Shown here: piece by piece, positions 1 through 7,440 of the stretch
Layout: the number at the start of each line of letters is the position of its first letter
How positions within the stretch are numbered: position 1 is the first letter of the stretch
DNA from: Betaproteobacteria bacterium
GTDB lineage: Bacteria; Pseudomonadota; Gammaproteobacteria; Burkholderiales; SG8-39
NCBI GenBank assembly: GCA_029865405.1
Contig: JAOUGZ010000042.1
Span: forward strand, 1 to 11,622
DNA length: 11,622 nucleotides
Direction: 5' to 3'
The notes under the pieces: model-generated
The model's database searches: none
Seen by the model: the letters and a program-made list of their open reading frames with translations, nothing else
Told to the model about the DNA's origin: nothing
Translations under genes and position numbers: made by a program

Positions 1-1413
1 ACGCACGCGCAGCTGCGCACGCGCAGCAAGATGTTCTCGGGTGCCTCGACCGCGTTCGGCGCGCCGCCCAACTCGCAGGCCGCAGCGGTGGACATCGCGC
101 TGCCGGGCGTCCTGCCGGTGGTGAACGCGGCGGCGGTGGAGATGGCAGTCAGGTTCGGGCTCGCCGTCGGCGGCCGCGTCAATGCGCGCTCGGTATTCGC
201 GCGCAAGAACTACTTCTACCCCGACCTGCCCAAGGGCTACCAGATCAGCCAGTACGAGATCCCGATCGTGGCTGGTGGCGAGCTGCGCATCGCCGTGCCG
301 GAAGGCGAGAAGATCGTGCGCCTGACGCGCGCGCACCTCGAGGAGGATGCGGGGAAATCCCTGCACGAGGACTACCACGGCATGACCGGCATCGACCTGA
401 ACCGCGCCGGCACGCCGCTGCTCGAAATCGTCTCCGAGCCCGACCTGCGCGGGGCGAAGGAGGCGGTGGCCTATGCGCGCGTGCTACACGCCCTGGTGCG
501 CTGGATCGGCGTGTGCGACGGCAACATGCAGGAGGGGTCGTTCCGCTGCGACGCCAACGTCTCCGTGCGCAAGGCGGGCGACACGACGCTCGGCACGCGC
601 AGCGAGATCAAGAACCTGAACTCCTTCCGCTTCATGGAGCAGGCCATCGATTTCGAGGCGCGGCGGCAGATCGAGCTGCTCGAGGACGGCGGCACGGTGG
701 TGCAGGAAACGCGGCTGTTCGACCCGGACCGGGGCGAGACGCGCGCCATGCGCACCAAGGAGGACGCGCACGACTATCGGTATTTTCCCGATCCCGATCT
801 GCTGCCGCTGGTGGTGTCGGAATCCGAAATTGAACGATTGCGCAAGGCGATGCCGGAACTGCCGGAGGTCATGTCCAAGCGCCTGCGTACCGAGCACGGC
901 CTGTCCGACTACGACGCGCGTCTGATCGCTTCGAGCCGAGAGACGGCGGAGTTCTTCGAGCAGGTGGCCGCAACGGCAGATCCAAAACTCGCAGCCAACT
1001 GGATCAATGGCGAGATCGCAAGCCGACTCAATGAAGGCGGCCTGGACTTGGACAGATGTCCCGTCAGTGCCGAGATCCTGGCATGGATGATCAACCGGAT
1101 ATCGGATGGGACCATTTCCAACAAGATCGCCAAGGAGAAGGTATTTCCCGACCTCTGGAGTCGGCAGAACGTTGCGCTGGGCAAGGCTGAGTTTGAACGG
1201 CTGATTGCGAGCAATGCGCAAGTCTCCGACGCCGGGGCGCTGGCAACGATCGTCGACGAGGTCCTGGCGAAGAACGCGCGCCAGGTCGAGGACTACCGCG
1301 CCGGCAAGGACAAGGCGTTCAATTCGCTCGTCGGCCAGGTGATGAAGGCGACGCAAGGCAAGGCCAATCCCGCGCAGGTGAACCGCATACTGAAGGCGAG
1401 GCTGGGCGGCTGA
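1..1413 (+). CDS. gatB: Asp-tRNA(Asn)/Glu-tRNA(Gln) amidotransferase subunit B (5' end outside window)
   Basis: GatB is the kinase/transamidase subunit of GatCAB. It phosphorylates the side chain of mischarged Glu-tRNA(Gln) or Asp-tRNA(Asn) and amidates it with ammonia delivered from GatA. The frame is open from base 1, so the ATG at 31 is internal and only a short N-terminal piece is missing. About 470 codons remain, close to the usual ~475-480. Family hallmarks are visible: [15 protein letters not shown] near the left edge, [56 protein letters not shown] and [13 protein letters not shown]. The last ~150 residues form the YqeY-like tRNA-binding tail, ending in [15 protein letters not shown]. 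The gene stops 5 nt before a convergent gene, with no terminator between them. Part of it (about 780-1250) uses more relaxed codons than the rest. The assignment is secure. Confidence 0.97.
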   Translation, partial: THAQLRTRSKMFSGASTAFGAPPNSQAAAVDIALPGVLPVVNAAAVEMAVRFGLAVGGRVNARSVFARKNYFYPDLPKGYQISQYEIPIVAGGELRIAVPEGEKIVRLTRAHLEEDAGKSLHEDYHGMTGIDLNRAGTPLLEIVSEPDLRGAKEAVAYARVLHALVRWIGVCDGNMQEGSFRCDANVSVRKAGDTTLGTRSEIKNLNSFRFMEQAIDFEARRQIELLEDGGTVVQETRLFDPDRGETRAMRTKEDAHDYRYFPDPDLLPLVVSESEIERLRKAMPELPEVMSKRLRTEHGLSDYDARLIASSRETAEFFEQVAATADPKLAANWINGEIASRLNEGGLDLDRCPVSAEILAWMINRISDGTISNKIAKEKVFPDLWSRQNVALGKAEFERLIASNAQVSDAGALATIVDEVLAKNARQVEDYRAGKDKAFNSLVGQVMKATQGKANPAQVNRILKARLGG

Positions 1414-1418
1414 GGCCG

Positions 1419-2108
1419 CTATTTCGCGCCGGTGAGCTGGCGGTACTTGCGCTTTTCCTCGTCGTAGCGCGCGTTGATCTCGGCGGCCTCGCGCTTGCGC
1501 GAGGCGAGCAATTGCTCCTGCAGCGACAGGTCGTAGGCCACCGCCTTGAGGTCCTGCTGCAGCTTCTCGGGCACCGCGCCGGGCGTCTTCTCGGCTTCCG
1601 TGACCAGATTCCCTTGCCGGCTCTTCAGCAGCGCGATGCGCGTCTCGACCTGCGCCGCCGCATCGCGGTTGCTGGCCAGAGCGCGCTGGCGCACGCGCTC
1701 GATGTCCGCCTCGTCGGAGTAGGTCTGCAGCAACGCGCGGTCGCGCCGCGCCTGCACCTCGGCCTGCCGGCGCGCCTCTTCGCGCGCGGCCTGGGCTTCG
1801 GCCGCCTTCTGCTCCTCGGCGTCCTGCGCCGCGCGCTGCTCGGGCGTGAGCGGCGGCTCGATGCGAAACAGCATCGTGCCCTGCGCCGAGAGCGCCTCGA
1901 CCGGCTCGCCCGTGCACTGCGGCGGGATGGTCGAGCCGTAGTACTTGCGGCCCGCCTTCGTCACGCAGCGGTACGAGCGCACCTGCGCGCGCAGCGCGTT
2001 GATGCGCGCCTTTTCCTTCGCTTCATCGGTCTTCGCTTGCGCGAACGTCGCCTCGGGTTCTCCGGCCAGCAGCAGCGCGCAGGCGGCGAGCACGGTTGTG
2101 CGGAGCAT
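1419..2108 (-). CDS. secreted coiled-coil protein with DUF4124-like N-terminal module
   Basis: A 229-residue exported protein of unknown function. I chose the ATG at 2108 because GGAGG lies 6 nt upstream; the earlier in-frame ATG at 2132 has no Shine-Dalgarno sequence and would put charged residues ahead of the signal. Residues 1-23 form a signal peptide (MLR, hydrophobic core to Gly16, likely cleavage after TFA). An LAAC tetrad at 7-10 resembles a lipobox but sits too close to the N-terminus to be convincing. Residues 46-66 (YRCVTKAGRKYYGSTIPPQC) resemble the DUF4124 pattern (Y-x-C/W...G...YYG/YS...PP), with Cys48 and Cys65 able to form a disulfide. From about residue 85 to the end the protein is Ala/Glu/Arg/Gln-rich heptad-like helix, probably a periplasmic coiled coil. 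It is divergent from pyrE and convergent with gatB. The family assignment is moderate; the function is unknown. Confidence 0.85.
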   Translation of the reverse strand: MLRTTVLAACALLLAGEPEATFAQAKTDEAKEKARINALRAQVRSYRCVTKAGRKYYGSTIPPQCTGEPVEALSAQGTMLFRIEPPLTPEQRAAQDAEEQKAAEAQAAREEARRQAEVQARRDRALLQTYSDEADIERVRQRALASNRDAAAQVETRIALLKSRQGNLVTEAEKTPGAVPEKLQQDLKAVAYDLSLQEQLLASRKREAAEINARYDEEKRKYRQLTGAK

Positions 2109-2113
2109 CGCGA

Positions 2114-2119
2114 TCCTCC
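2114..2119 (-). promoter_or_regulatory. Shine-Dalgarno site deciding the start of the DUF4124-like gene
   Basis: On the - strand GGAGGA is read from 2119 to 2114, with six bases between GGAGG and the ATG at 2108. It fixes this start over the upstream ATG at 2132, which has no such site. Confidence 0.75.
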
Positions 2120-2139
2120 ATCGTGCGGTCATCGCGCCG

Positions 2140-2158
2140 ATTCTAACCCTGCTAGAAT
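2140..2158. promoter_or_regulatory. divergent mirrored -10-like boxes between the DUF4124-like gene and pyrE
   Basis: ATTCTA (2140-2145) and TAGAAT (2153-2158) are exact inverted copies separated by 7 bases. Read outward, each is a TAGAAT -10-like hexamer, one per divergent gene. The + strand box would start transcription near 2165, leaving a leader of only about 9 nt before the pyrE ATG. The - strand box would give a ~25-nt leader containing the good Shine-Dalgarno site of the opposite gene. I see no convincing -35 hexamer at 16-18 bp for either direction, so this is a tentative overlapping divergent promoter. It could instead be a small operator palindrome. Confidence 0.4.
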
Positions 2159-2173
2159 TCGCGCGCTTCCGCC

Positions 2174-2863
2174 ATGCATTCCGCCGACCGCGCGTTCATC
2201 GCCGATACCACCGCGAAGATGCTTCTCGAGGTGAAGGCCGTGCTGTTCTCCGACGGCAAGCCTTTCATCTTCACCTCGGGCTGGGCAAGCCCGGTGTACA
2301 TCGACTGCCGCAAGCTCATCTTCTACCCGCGCATCCGCGGCCAGCTGGTGGATTTCGCCACGGCGACGCTGGCGCGCGACGCCGGCTTCGAGCAATTCGA
2401 CGTCGTGGCGGGCGGCGAAACCGCCGGCATTCCCTACGCCGCGTGGATCGCGGACCGCCTCGGGCTGCCGATGCAGTACATCCGCAAGAAGCCCAAGGGC
2501 TTCGGCCGCAACGCGCAGATCGAGGGCGACGTGCGCGAAGGCGCGAGGACGCTGCTGGTCGAGGACCTGACCACCGACGGGCGCTCGAAGATCAATTTCT
2601 GCAAGGCGCTGCGCGAGGCGGGCGCGGTAGTCGAGCACGTGTTCGTCAACTTCTACTACGACATCTTCCCGGAATCGAAGCAGGTGATGAAGGACCTGGG
2701 CGTGCGCCTGCACCACCTCGCCACCTGGTGGGACGTGCTGCGCGTGGTGCAGCAGGGCAACTACCTCGCCGCGGCGCAGGTCGCCGAGGTCGAGAAATTC
2801 CTCAACGCGCCGGCCGAGTGGTCCGCCGCGCACGGCGGCGCCTCGAGCTTTCCCTCGTCTTGA
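2174..2863 (+). CDS. pyrE: orotate phosphoribosyltransferase
   Basis: PyrE joins orotate to PRPP to give OMP, the fifth step of de novo pyrimidine synthesis, in the cytoplasm. The 229-residue protein has the type-I phosphoribosyltransferase fold. It shows the flexible catalytic loop [15 protein letters not shown] (residues 104-118) and the PRPP loop [13 protein letters not shown] (127-139). [18 protein letters not shown] (77-94) is characteristic of the longer PyrE type found in many beta- and alphaproteobacteria. The ATG at 2174 is supported by family-like N-terminal sequence ([17 protein letters not shown]), although no Shine-Dalgarno sequence precedes it. With the putative -10 at 2153-2158 the mRNA would be nearly leaderless. 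The TGA stop overlaps the proposed TTG start of xth, so the two are probably translated from one message. Confidence 0.96.
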   Translation: MHSADRAFIADTTAKMLLEVKAVLFSDGKPFIFTSGWASPVYIDCRKLIFYPRIRGQLVDFATATLARDAGFEQFDVVAGGETAGIPYAAWIADRLGLPMQYIRKKPKGFGRNAQIEGDVREGARTLLVEDLTTDGRSKINFCKALREAGAVVEHVFVNFYYDIFPESKQVMKDLGVRLHHLATWWDVLRVVQQGNYLAAAQVAEVEKFLNAPAEWSAAHGGASSFPSS

Positions 2864-3636
2864 GGGTCATCACCCTCAACGTCAACGGCATCCGCTCCGC
2901 GGCCAAGAAGGGCCTGTACCGCTGGATCGCCGCGCAGAAGGCCGACGTGGTGTGCCTGCAGGAGATCAAGGCGCACGACGGCGACCTGCTCGAGGCGATG
3001 CGTGCGCCAAGCGGCCTGCGCGGCTTCTTCTCGCACGCCGAGAAGAAGGGCTACGCCGGGGTGGGCCTGTACAGCCGGGTGCGGCCCGACGCCGTGCACG
3101 AGGGTTTTGGCGTCAAGGAGTTCGACAGCGAGGGGCGCTGCCTCGAAGCGCACTTCGGCAGGCTGTCGGTGATCTCGGTCTACCTGCCTTCGGGCTCCGC
3201 GGGGCCGCACCGGCAGGCGTCGAAGTTCCGCTTTCTCGAGGCATTCCTGCCGCACCTGAAGAAGCTGAGGAGAAGCGGCCGTGACGTGATCCTGTGCGGC
3301 GACTGGAACATCGCGCACCAGGCCATCGACCTGAAGAATTGGCGCTCGAACCAGAAGAACTCGGGCTTCCTGCCCGAGGAACGTGCCTGGCTGACGAAGG
3401 TGTTCGACGATGTGGGCTTCGTCGACGTGTTCCGCACGCTCAACGCCAAGCCCGATCAGTACACGTGGTGGTCGAACCGCGGCCAGGCCTGGGCGAAGAA
3501 CGTCGGCTGGCGCATCGACTACCAGATCGCCACCCCGGGCATTGCGGCGCGCGCGCGCAAGGCGGCGATCTACAAGCGGCGCCGGTTCTCGGACCACGCG
3601 CCGCTCACCATCGACTATGACTGGCCGCGCGCCTAG
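2860..3636 (+). CDS. xth: exodeoxyribonuclease III (AP endonuclease)
   Basis: This is a DNA repair nuclease of the ExoIII/APE1 family that cleaves at abasic sites and degrades 3' ends of duplex DNA. It is Mg-dependent and cytoplasmic. With a TTG start at 2860 the protein is 258 residues and begins [14 protein letters not shown], exactly where family members begin. No ATG or GTG exists near this point. The TTG overlaps the pyrE TGA by 2 nt, which suggests translational coupling, since no Shine-Dalgarno sequence is evident. Catalytic residues are in place: Asn7, Glu35 (LQEIK), Tyr108 (VYLPSG), Asp148 and Asn150 (GDWNIAH), Asp220 (RIDYQ), and Asp245-His246 (FSDHAPL). The function is secure; the exact start codon is an inference. 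Its last 20 nt overlap the next gene. Confidence 0.95.
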   Translation: MRVITLNVNGIRSAAKKGLYRWIAAQKADVVCLQEIKAHDGDLLEAMRAPSGLRGFFSHAEKKGYAGVGLYSRVRPDAVHEGFGVKEFDSEGRCLEAHFGRLSVISVYLPSGSAGPHRQASKFRFLEAFLPHLKKLRRSGRDVILCGDWNIAHQAIDLKNWRSNQKNSGFLPEERAWLTKVFDDVGFVDVFRTLNAKPDQYTWWSNRGQAWAKNVGWRIDYQIATPGIAARARKAAIYKRRRFSDHAPLTIDYDWPRA

Positions 3637-4924
3637 CGCGCTGCGGCCTTACCTCGAGGCCGCGCCGCTCGCGGCCCTCGCCCTCGGCGTCTCCTCGGGC
3701 TTCGCCTTCGCGATGATCGGCGCGACGCTCACCTCGCGCCTCGCCCAGCACGGCGTCACCAAGAGCGCGGTCACCGCATTCGCGCTTACGTTCCTCGCCT
3801 ACAACCTGAAGTTCCTGTGGGCGCCGATCGTCGACAACGTGCGCCTGCCGCTGATCGGCCGCTTCGGCCAGCGGCGCAGCTGGCTGTGGCTGGTCGGCGT
3901 GCTGGTGATGGCCGCGGTCGCCTTTCTCGGCTTGGCCGATCCCGACGAGTCGCTGCTGCTCGTGGCGGTCGCCGCGATCGCCGTGGGCGTGGCCGGCGCG
4001 ACCTTCGACATCATCATCGACGCCTATCGCATCGAGCTCCTCGAGCCGCGGCAGCTCGGCGTGGGCTCCGGCATGTCCCAGTACGGCTGGCGCATCGGCG
4101 CCGCGGCGGCGGGCGCGCTGGCGCTGGTCCTCGCCGCGCAGCTGGGCTGGGGCGTGGCGTACGCTGCCTGCGCGGCCTTCGCGCTGCCGGCGATGCTGGT
4201 GGGCGTGGTGATGGGCGAGCCCCGGCGCCACCGCGAACCGGCGCCGCCGCGCGGCGTCGGCGAGGCGATCGTCGCCTATTTCAGCCCGCTCACGGAGTTC
4301 CTGAGGCGCCAGGGCGCGCTCGTCGTCCTGCTGTTCGTAGTGATCCACAAGATCGGCGACACGCTCGCCAACCTGACGCTGCGGCTGCTGTTCGAGAGCC
4401 TCGGCTTCACCAACAACGAGATCGCCTTCTACGACGTCGGTATCGGCTTCGCGGCGCTGCTCGCGGGGATCTTCGTCGGCGGCATCCTGTACGTGCGGCT
4501 GGGGATGAAGCACGCCGTGCTCGTCAGCCTGGTGCTGATGGCGGTGTCGAACTTCAGCTTCGCGGCGCTCGCGGCCGTGGGCCATACCAACTGGGGCATG
4601 GCCGCGGCGGTCGGCTTCGAGAATTTCGCCAGCGGCATCGGCGGGGTGACGGTCGTCGCCTACCTGTCGGCCCTGTGCAACCTGAAATTCACCGCGACCC
4701 AGTACGCGCTGCTCTCGGCGCTCGCCAGCATCGCCGGGCGCTTTTTGACCGGCACCACGGCCGGCGGGATGATCGAGGCGATGGGCTACGTCAACTTCTA
4801 CCTGCTCACCACCGCGGTCGCGTTCCCGGGCGTGATCCTGTTCTGGCTCATGATCCGCTCGGGACTGGCCGACCTGTCGGTCGGCTCGGCGGGGACGGTG
4901 GGCGAGGGCGACGCGCGGAGGTAA
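3617..4924 (+). CDS. ampG: AmpG-like MFS permease
   Basis: This is a 435-residue polytopic inner-membrane protein of the MFS/PAT group that includes AmpG, the proton-coupled importer of anhydro-muropeptides for cell-wall recycling. Family-like stretches include NLKFLWAPIVD (63-73), RFGQRRSWLWL (82-92), FDIIIDAYRIE (130-140), HKIGDTLANLTLRLLF (244-259) and TATQYALLSALASIAGR (359-375). About twelve hydrophobic segments are visible; enterobacterial AmpG is longer (~490 residues, extra C-terminal helices), so the substrate here is inferred. The ATG at 3617 lies within the xth 3' end, a 20-nt overlap in another frame, which supports co-transcription. The stop is followed 3 nt later by the twin CX3C gene, whose Shine-Dalgarno sequence sits across the last codons of this gene. 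Confidence 0.85.
   Translation: MTGRAPSALRPYLEAAPLAALALGVSSGFAFAMIGATLTSRLAQHGVTKSAVTAFALTFLAYNLKFLWAPIVDNVRLPLIGRFGQRRSWLWLVGVLVMAAVAFLGLADPDESLLLVAVAAIAVGVAGATFDIIIDAYRIELLEPRQLGVGSGMSQYGWRIGAAAAGALALVLAAQLGWGVAYAACAAFALPAMLVGVVMGEPRRHREPAPPRGVGEAIVAYFSPLTEFLRRQGALVVLLFVVIHKIGDTLANLTLRLLFESLGFTNNEIAFYDVGIGFAALLAGIFVGGILYVRLGMKHAVLVSLVLMAVSNFSFAALAAVGHTNWGMAAAVGFENFASGIGGVTVVAYLSALCNLKFTATQYALLSALASIAGRFLTGTTAGGMIEAMGYVNFYLLTTAVAFPGVILFWLMIRSGLADLSVGSAGTVGEGDARR
4917..4921 (+). promoter_or_regulatory. Shine-Dalgarno site of the twin CX3C gene
   Basis: GGAGG lies 6 nt before the ATG at 4928 and inside the last codons of the permease gene. It is one of the strongest ribosome-binding sites in the window, and it supports the 81-residue downstream frame as a real, separately initiated gene. 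Confidence 0.75.
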
Positions 4925-4927
4925 CTG

Positions 4928-5173
4928 ATGCGGAAGACGCAGAAGGGGCTGGGCTGGTTCGGGTCGCTGATCGTGCTCGCGCTCGCGGTGGGCGCGGGCT
5001 ATTACCTCTACCAGGAGATGGTCGTCGGCGACGCGGCGCCGAGCTGCGCCGCCGAGCAGAACGAATGCCTGCAGAAGTGCCGCCGCGCGAGCACCGACAA
5101 CGCGTCGATGCAGGCTTGCCAGGAGGGCTGCCGGCGCGAGGCGGACGTCTGCGCGGCGCTGAAAAAGAACTAG
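4928..5173 (+). CDS. small membrane-anchored twin CX3C protein, function unknown
   Basis: I do not recognise this 81-residue protein as a named family. The N-terminus (RKTQK) is basic. Residues 8-28 form one hydrophobic helix (LGWFGSLIVLALAVGAGYYLY), predicting N-in topology with a ~50-residue periplasmic tail. The tail has six cysteines at 40, 47, 51, 64, 68 and 75, i.e. C-X6-C-X3-C-X12-C-X3-C-X6-C. The pairs 40/75, 47/68 and 51/64 each sum to 115, so an antiparallel helical hairpin would align all three as stacked disulfides. The two CX3C units resemble one another (CLQKCRR, CQEGCRR). The pattern recalls CHCH/twin-CX3C helical hairpins such as mitochondrial small Tim proteins, but I claim similarity of pattern only, not homology. 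A strong Shine-Dalgarno sequence and a 3-nt gap from the AmpG-like gene imply co-expression. The stop lies one base from the convergent lipoprotein gene's stop. Confidence 0.85.
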   Translation: MRKTQKGLGWFGSLIVLALAVGAGYYLYQEMVVGDAAPSCAAEQNECLQKCRRASTDNASMQACQEGCRREADVCAALKKN

Positions 5174-5174
5174 C

Positions 5175-5615
5175 TCAGGGCTGAATCTGCCCGCGCACCT
5201 CGCCGCCTTTGTGCTTGGCGGTGTGCACGTTCACGTAGAGCTCGCCGTCCTTCCAGGCCTTCACCTGGGCGGCGCTCAGCTTGCGCCCGGCTGGGACGCT
5301 GTAGGTGTCGCCCTTCTTGTCCAGCGGCACGATCACCGGCCCGTTCTTGCCTTTGGCGCCGAGGTGGATGTGCGCCGCGGTACCGGGCACGTCCTTGGTG
5401 GTGACGCTGCCGCTCACCGTGCCGTCCTCGGCCAGGCGCAAGCTGCCGGAGCCAGAGCCGACGGTCTGCACCGGCGGCACTTCCTCCGCGCCGCTCAGCT
5501 TCACGCCGACCGCGTTGCTCCCCGGCATCCAGTGCGGCAGCGTGCCCTGCACCTGCGCGCAACCCGCGAGCGCGAGCGCGGCGAGCGCGGCGAACAGCCT
5601 GAGGTATCTCTTCAT
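5175..5615 (-). CDS. CHRD-domain lipoprotein
   Basis: This is a 146-residue predicted lipoprotein. Residues 1-19 are a lipoprotein signal ending in the lipobox LAGC (Cys19 lipidated). The residue after Cys is Ala, not Asp, so outer-membrane sorting is expected. Residues ~34-146 match the CHRD domain, named from chordin: AVGVKLSGAEEVPPV, GSGSLRLAEDGTVSG, the AHIHLG turn (81-86), NGPVIVPL and GELYVNVHTAKHKGGEVRGQI. Bacterial CHRD proteins are common but biochemically uncharacterised, so I assign no activity. The ATG at 5615 is preferred because GGAG lies ~7 nt upstream; another ATG at 5630 has no such site and would put MRRPL before the signal. It lies 74 nt downstream of metW on the same strand. 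Its 3' end is one base from the convergent twin CX3C gene, leaving no room for a terminator. Confidence 0.9.
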   Translation of the reverse strand: MKRYLRLFAALAALALAGCAQVQGTLPHWMPGSNAVGVKLSGAEEVPPVQTVGSGSGSLRLAEDGTVSGSVTTKDVPGTAAHIHLGAKGKNGPVIVPLDKKGDTYSVPAGRKLSAAQVKAWKDGELYVNVHTAKHKGGEVRGQIQP

Positions 5616-5638
5616 GAGGGGTCTCCGCATCGTGATTG

Positions 5639-5665
5639 GGACGGGGCATGCTGCGCGCTCCGTCC
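5639..5665. repeat. inverted repeat between metW and the CHRD lipoprotein gene
   Basis: GGACGG (5639-5644) and CCGTCC (5660-5665) form a 6-bp stem with a 15-nt loop in the 74-nt gap. No T-run follows on either strand, so it is not a standard intrinsic terminator. It may be a weak hairpin attenuating read-through from metW, or chance in GC-rich DNA. Confidence 0.3.
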
Positions 5666-5689
5666 TTGCGGCGTCAAGGGAGAATGGCG

Positions 5690-6268
5690 CTAAGCCGTGA
5701 CGCGGTACACGGCCAGGCTGCCGAGCAGGTTCGGCAGCACGCGCACCGGCCGGCCGTGGTGCAGCACGACGCGCTCGCGGATCTTCGCGCCGAGCTTTGC
5801 GCACAGGTCCTCGAAATCGTGCAGCGTGCACAGGTGCACGTTGGGCGTGTTGTACCACTGGTGCGGCAGCTCCTCGGACACCGGCATGCGCCCCCGCAGG
5901 ACCTGCAGACGAGCCTGCCAGTGGCCGAAGTTCGGGAACGACACGATCGCCTCCTTGCCCACGCGCAGCATCTCGCGCGTGAGGAACTCGATGCGGTGGA
6001 TGGTCTGCAGCGTCTCCGAGAGAATCACGTAGTCGAACGAGCCACCCTGGAACAGCGCCAGCCCTGACTCCAGGTCGAGCTGCAGGACGTTGACGTCATT
6101 GCGAAAGCAGGCCAGCACCTCGGCGTCGTCGATCTCGACGCCGTAGCCGTGCGCCTGGTTCTTCTCCCACAGGTGCCGCAGCAGCGAGCCGTCGCCGCAG
6201 CCGAGGTCGAGCACGCGCGCCCCGGGCACCACCCACTGCGCGATCGCTTCGAGGTCGGGGCGCGTCAC
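5690..6268 (-). CDS. metW: MetW, methionine biosynthesis partner protein
   Basis: MetW is a class-I methyltransferase-fold protein that accompanies metX in many proteobacteria and is needed for, or supports, the homoserine acyltransferase step of methionine synthesis. The start is GTG at 6268, giving 192 residues beginning [13 protein letters not shown], the normal start and length. The GTG overlaps the metX TGA as GTGA, typical translational coupling. The SAM-binding glycine motif is LDLGCGDG (20-27), followed by the acidic strand-2 GVEID. Other MetW-like segments are [29 protein letters not shown] and [15 protein letters not shown]. It lies downstream of metX in the same message, so the leader riboswitch should control it too. 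Its own methyl acceptor, if any, is unknown. Confidence 0.94.
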   Translation of the reverse strand: MTRPDLEAIAQWVVPGARVLDLGCGDGSLLRHLWEKNQAHGYGVEIDDAEVLACFRNDVNVLQLDLESGLALFQGGSFDYVILSETLQTIHRIEFLTREMLRVGKEAIVSFPNFGHWQARLQVLRGRMPVSEELPHQWYNTPNVHLCTLHDFEDLCAKLGAKIRERVVLHHGRPVRVLPNLLGSLAVYRVTA

Positions 6269-7386
6269 AGCTCGATGTTCTCGAAGTAGGCGCGCAGCGC
6301 GCCGTGGTAGCGCGGGTCCTCGAGCAGGAACGCGTCGTGCCCGCCGGGAGCGTCGAGCTCGAGATAGGAGACGATGCGCCGGTTGTCGAGCAGCGCCTTC
6401 ACCATGGCGCGCGAGCGCGCCGGCGCGAAGCGCCAGTCGGACTTGAACGACACGACGAGGAACGCCGCCTGCGCGCGGGCGAAGGACTTCGCCAGGTCGC
6501 CGCCGAAATCGCCCGCGGGATCGTAGTAGTCGAGCGCCTTGGTGATCCTCAGGTAGGTGTTGGCGTCGAAGTAGGTGGAGAACTTGTCGCCCTGGTACCG
6601 CAGGTAGCTCTCGATCTCGAAGTCGATGTCGAAGTCGAAGCCGAGCGCGGCGCGGCGCAGCTGCCGGCCGAACTTCTCCATCATGGCGTCGTCCGACAGG
6701 TACGTGATGTGGCCGATCATGCGCGCGATGCGCAGGCCGCGCGCCGGCACCACGCCGTGCTCGTAGTAGTGCCCGCCGTGGAAATCGGGGTCGGTGACGA
6801 TCGCCTGGCGCGCCACCTCGTTGAAGGCGATGTTCTGCGCCGAGAGCCGGGGCGTCGAGGCGATGACGAGCGAATGCCCGATGCGCTCGGGGTAGGCGAG
6901 CGCCCATTGCAGCGCCTGCATGGCGCCCAGCGACCCGCCGATCACCGCCGCGAAGCGCTCGATGCCCAGGCGGTCGGCGAGGCGCGCCTGCGCCGCCACC
7001 CAGTCCTCCACCGTGACCACCGGGAAGTCCGCGCCGTAGGGCTTGCCGGTCGCCGGGTTGATCGAGGTCGGGCCGGTGGAGCCGAAGCAGCCGCCGATGT
7101 AGTTGTTGCCGATGACGAAGAAGCGGTCGGTGTCGAGCGGCTTGCCGGGCCCGACGAGGTTGTCCCACCAGCCGACGTTGTCCGGGTCGCCGGCGTAGGC
7201 GCCGGCTACATGGTGCGAGGCGTTCAGCGCGTGGCAGACGAGGACGGCGTTGGAGCGCGCGGCGTTCAACGCGCCATAGGTCTCGTACATGAGCTCGAAG
7301 CGCGGGATCTCGGCGCCGCTGCGGAAAGCGAACGGCTCCTCGAACGCCGCGCGCTTCGCCTCCACGATGCCCACCGAGCCGGCCAT
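6265..7386 (-). CDS. metX: homoserine O-acyltransferase (acetyl- or succinyl-)
   Basis: MetX is an alpha/beta-hydrolase-fold enzyme that transfers an acyl group from acyl-CoA to homoserine, the committed step of methionine synthesis. The protein is 373 residues from the ATG at 7386; a TTG four codons earlier is less likely because GGGGA precedes the ATG. The catalytic triad is visible: Ser152 in the nucleophile elbow GGSLGAMQ, Asp317 in SDWRF and His350 in GGHDAFLL. Other signatures are [42 protein letters not shown] and DANTYL. The acyl donor cannot be settled by eye; MetX partnered with MetW is often the succinyl type, so 'homoserine O-acetyltransferase' should not be taken as given. It is preceded by a promoter, a SAM-II-like riboswitch and an intrinsic terminator, so it should be switched off when SAM is plentiful. 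Confidence 0.95.
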   Translation of the reverse strand: MAGSVGIVEAKRAAFEEPFAFRSGAEIPRFELMYETYGALNAARSNAVLVCHALNASHHVAGAYAGDPDNVGWWDNLVGPGKPLDTDRFFVIGNNYIGGCFGSTGPTSINPATGKPYGADFPVVTVEDWVAAQARLADRLGIERFAAVIGGSLGAMQALQWALAYPERIGHSLVIASTPRLSAQNIAFNEVARQAIVTDPDFHGGHYYEHGVVPARGLRIARMIGHITYLSDDAMMEKFGRQLRRAALGFDFDIDFEIESYLRYQGDKFSTYFDANTYLRITKALDYYDPAGDFGGDLAKSFARAQAAFLVVSFKSDWRFAPARSRAMVKALLDNRRIVSYLELDAPGGHDAFLLEDPRYHGALRAYFENIEL

Positions 7387-7402
7387 GCGTCCCCGCAAAA
7401 CG

Positions 7403-7436
7403 AAAAAACCCGTTCAGCTTTCGCGAGAACGGGTTT
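7403..7436 (-). terminator. intrinsic terminator of the metX leader (riboswitch expression platform)
   Basis: On the - strand the 5' arm AAACCCGTTC (7436-7427) pairs perfectly with GAACGGGTTT (7415-7406) to give 10 bp. Inside the 11-nt loop, GC-GAAA-GC can add a two-pair extension capped by a GNRA tetraloop. The 3' arm runs into six T (7408-7403) and, after CG, four more T. It ends 16 nt before the metX ATG. It lies immediately downstream of the SAM-II-like aptamer. Its loop plus 3' arm (7420-7411) is the exact complement of a riboswitch segment (7483-7474), so terminator formation is probably conditional. It would also stop transcripts arriving from the upstream CoA-transferase/pts genes. 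Confidence 0.9.
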
Positions 7437-7440
7437 CGGG

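Noticed and set aside
7..27. Short direct repetition of a GCGCACGCGCAG-like word at the left edge
   Set aside because: It encodes the normal GatB residues HAQLRTRSK and reflects Arg/Ala codon use, not a mobile or regulatory repeat.
484..1917. A 477-codon - strand frame across the gatB 3' half and the DUF4124-like gene
   Set aside because: It spans two real genes in the wrong phase or strand and has no domain-like sequence.
3817..5184. A 455-codon + strand frame overlapping the AmpG-like gene and the twin CX3C gene
   Set aside because: It is an Arg-rich shadow of the permease frame. The permease has clear membrane helices and family motifs.
5649..5677. TTGACG (- strand 5677-5672) as a -35 for the lipoprotein gene
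   Set aside because: At 17 bp downstream the -10 position reads GCAGCA, with no acceptable alternative at 16-19 bp.
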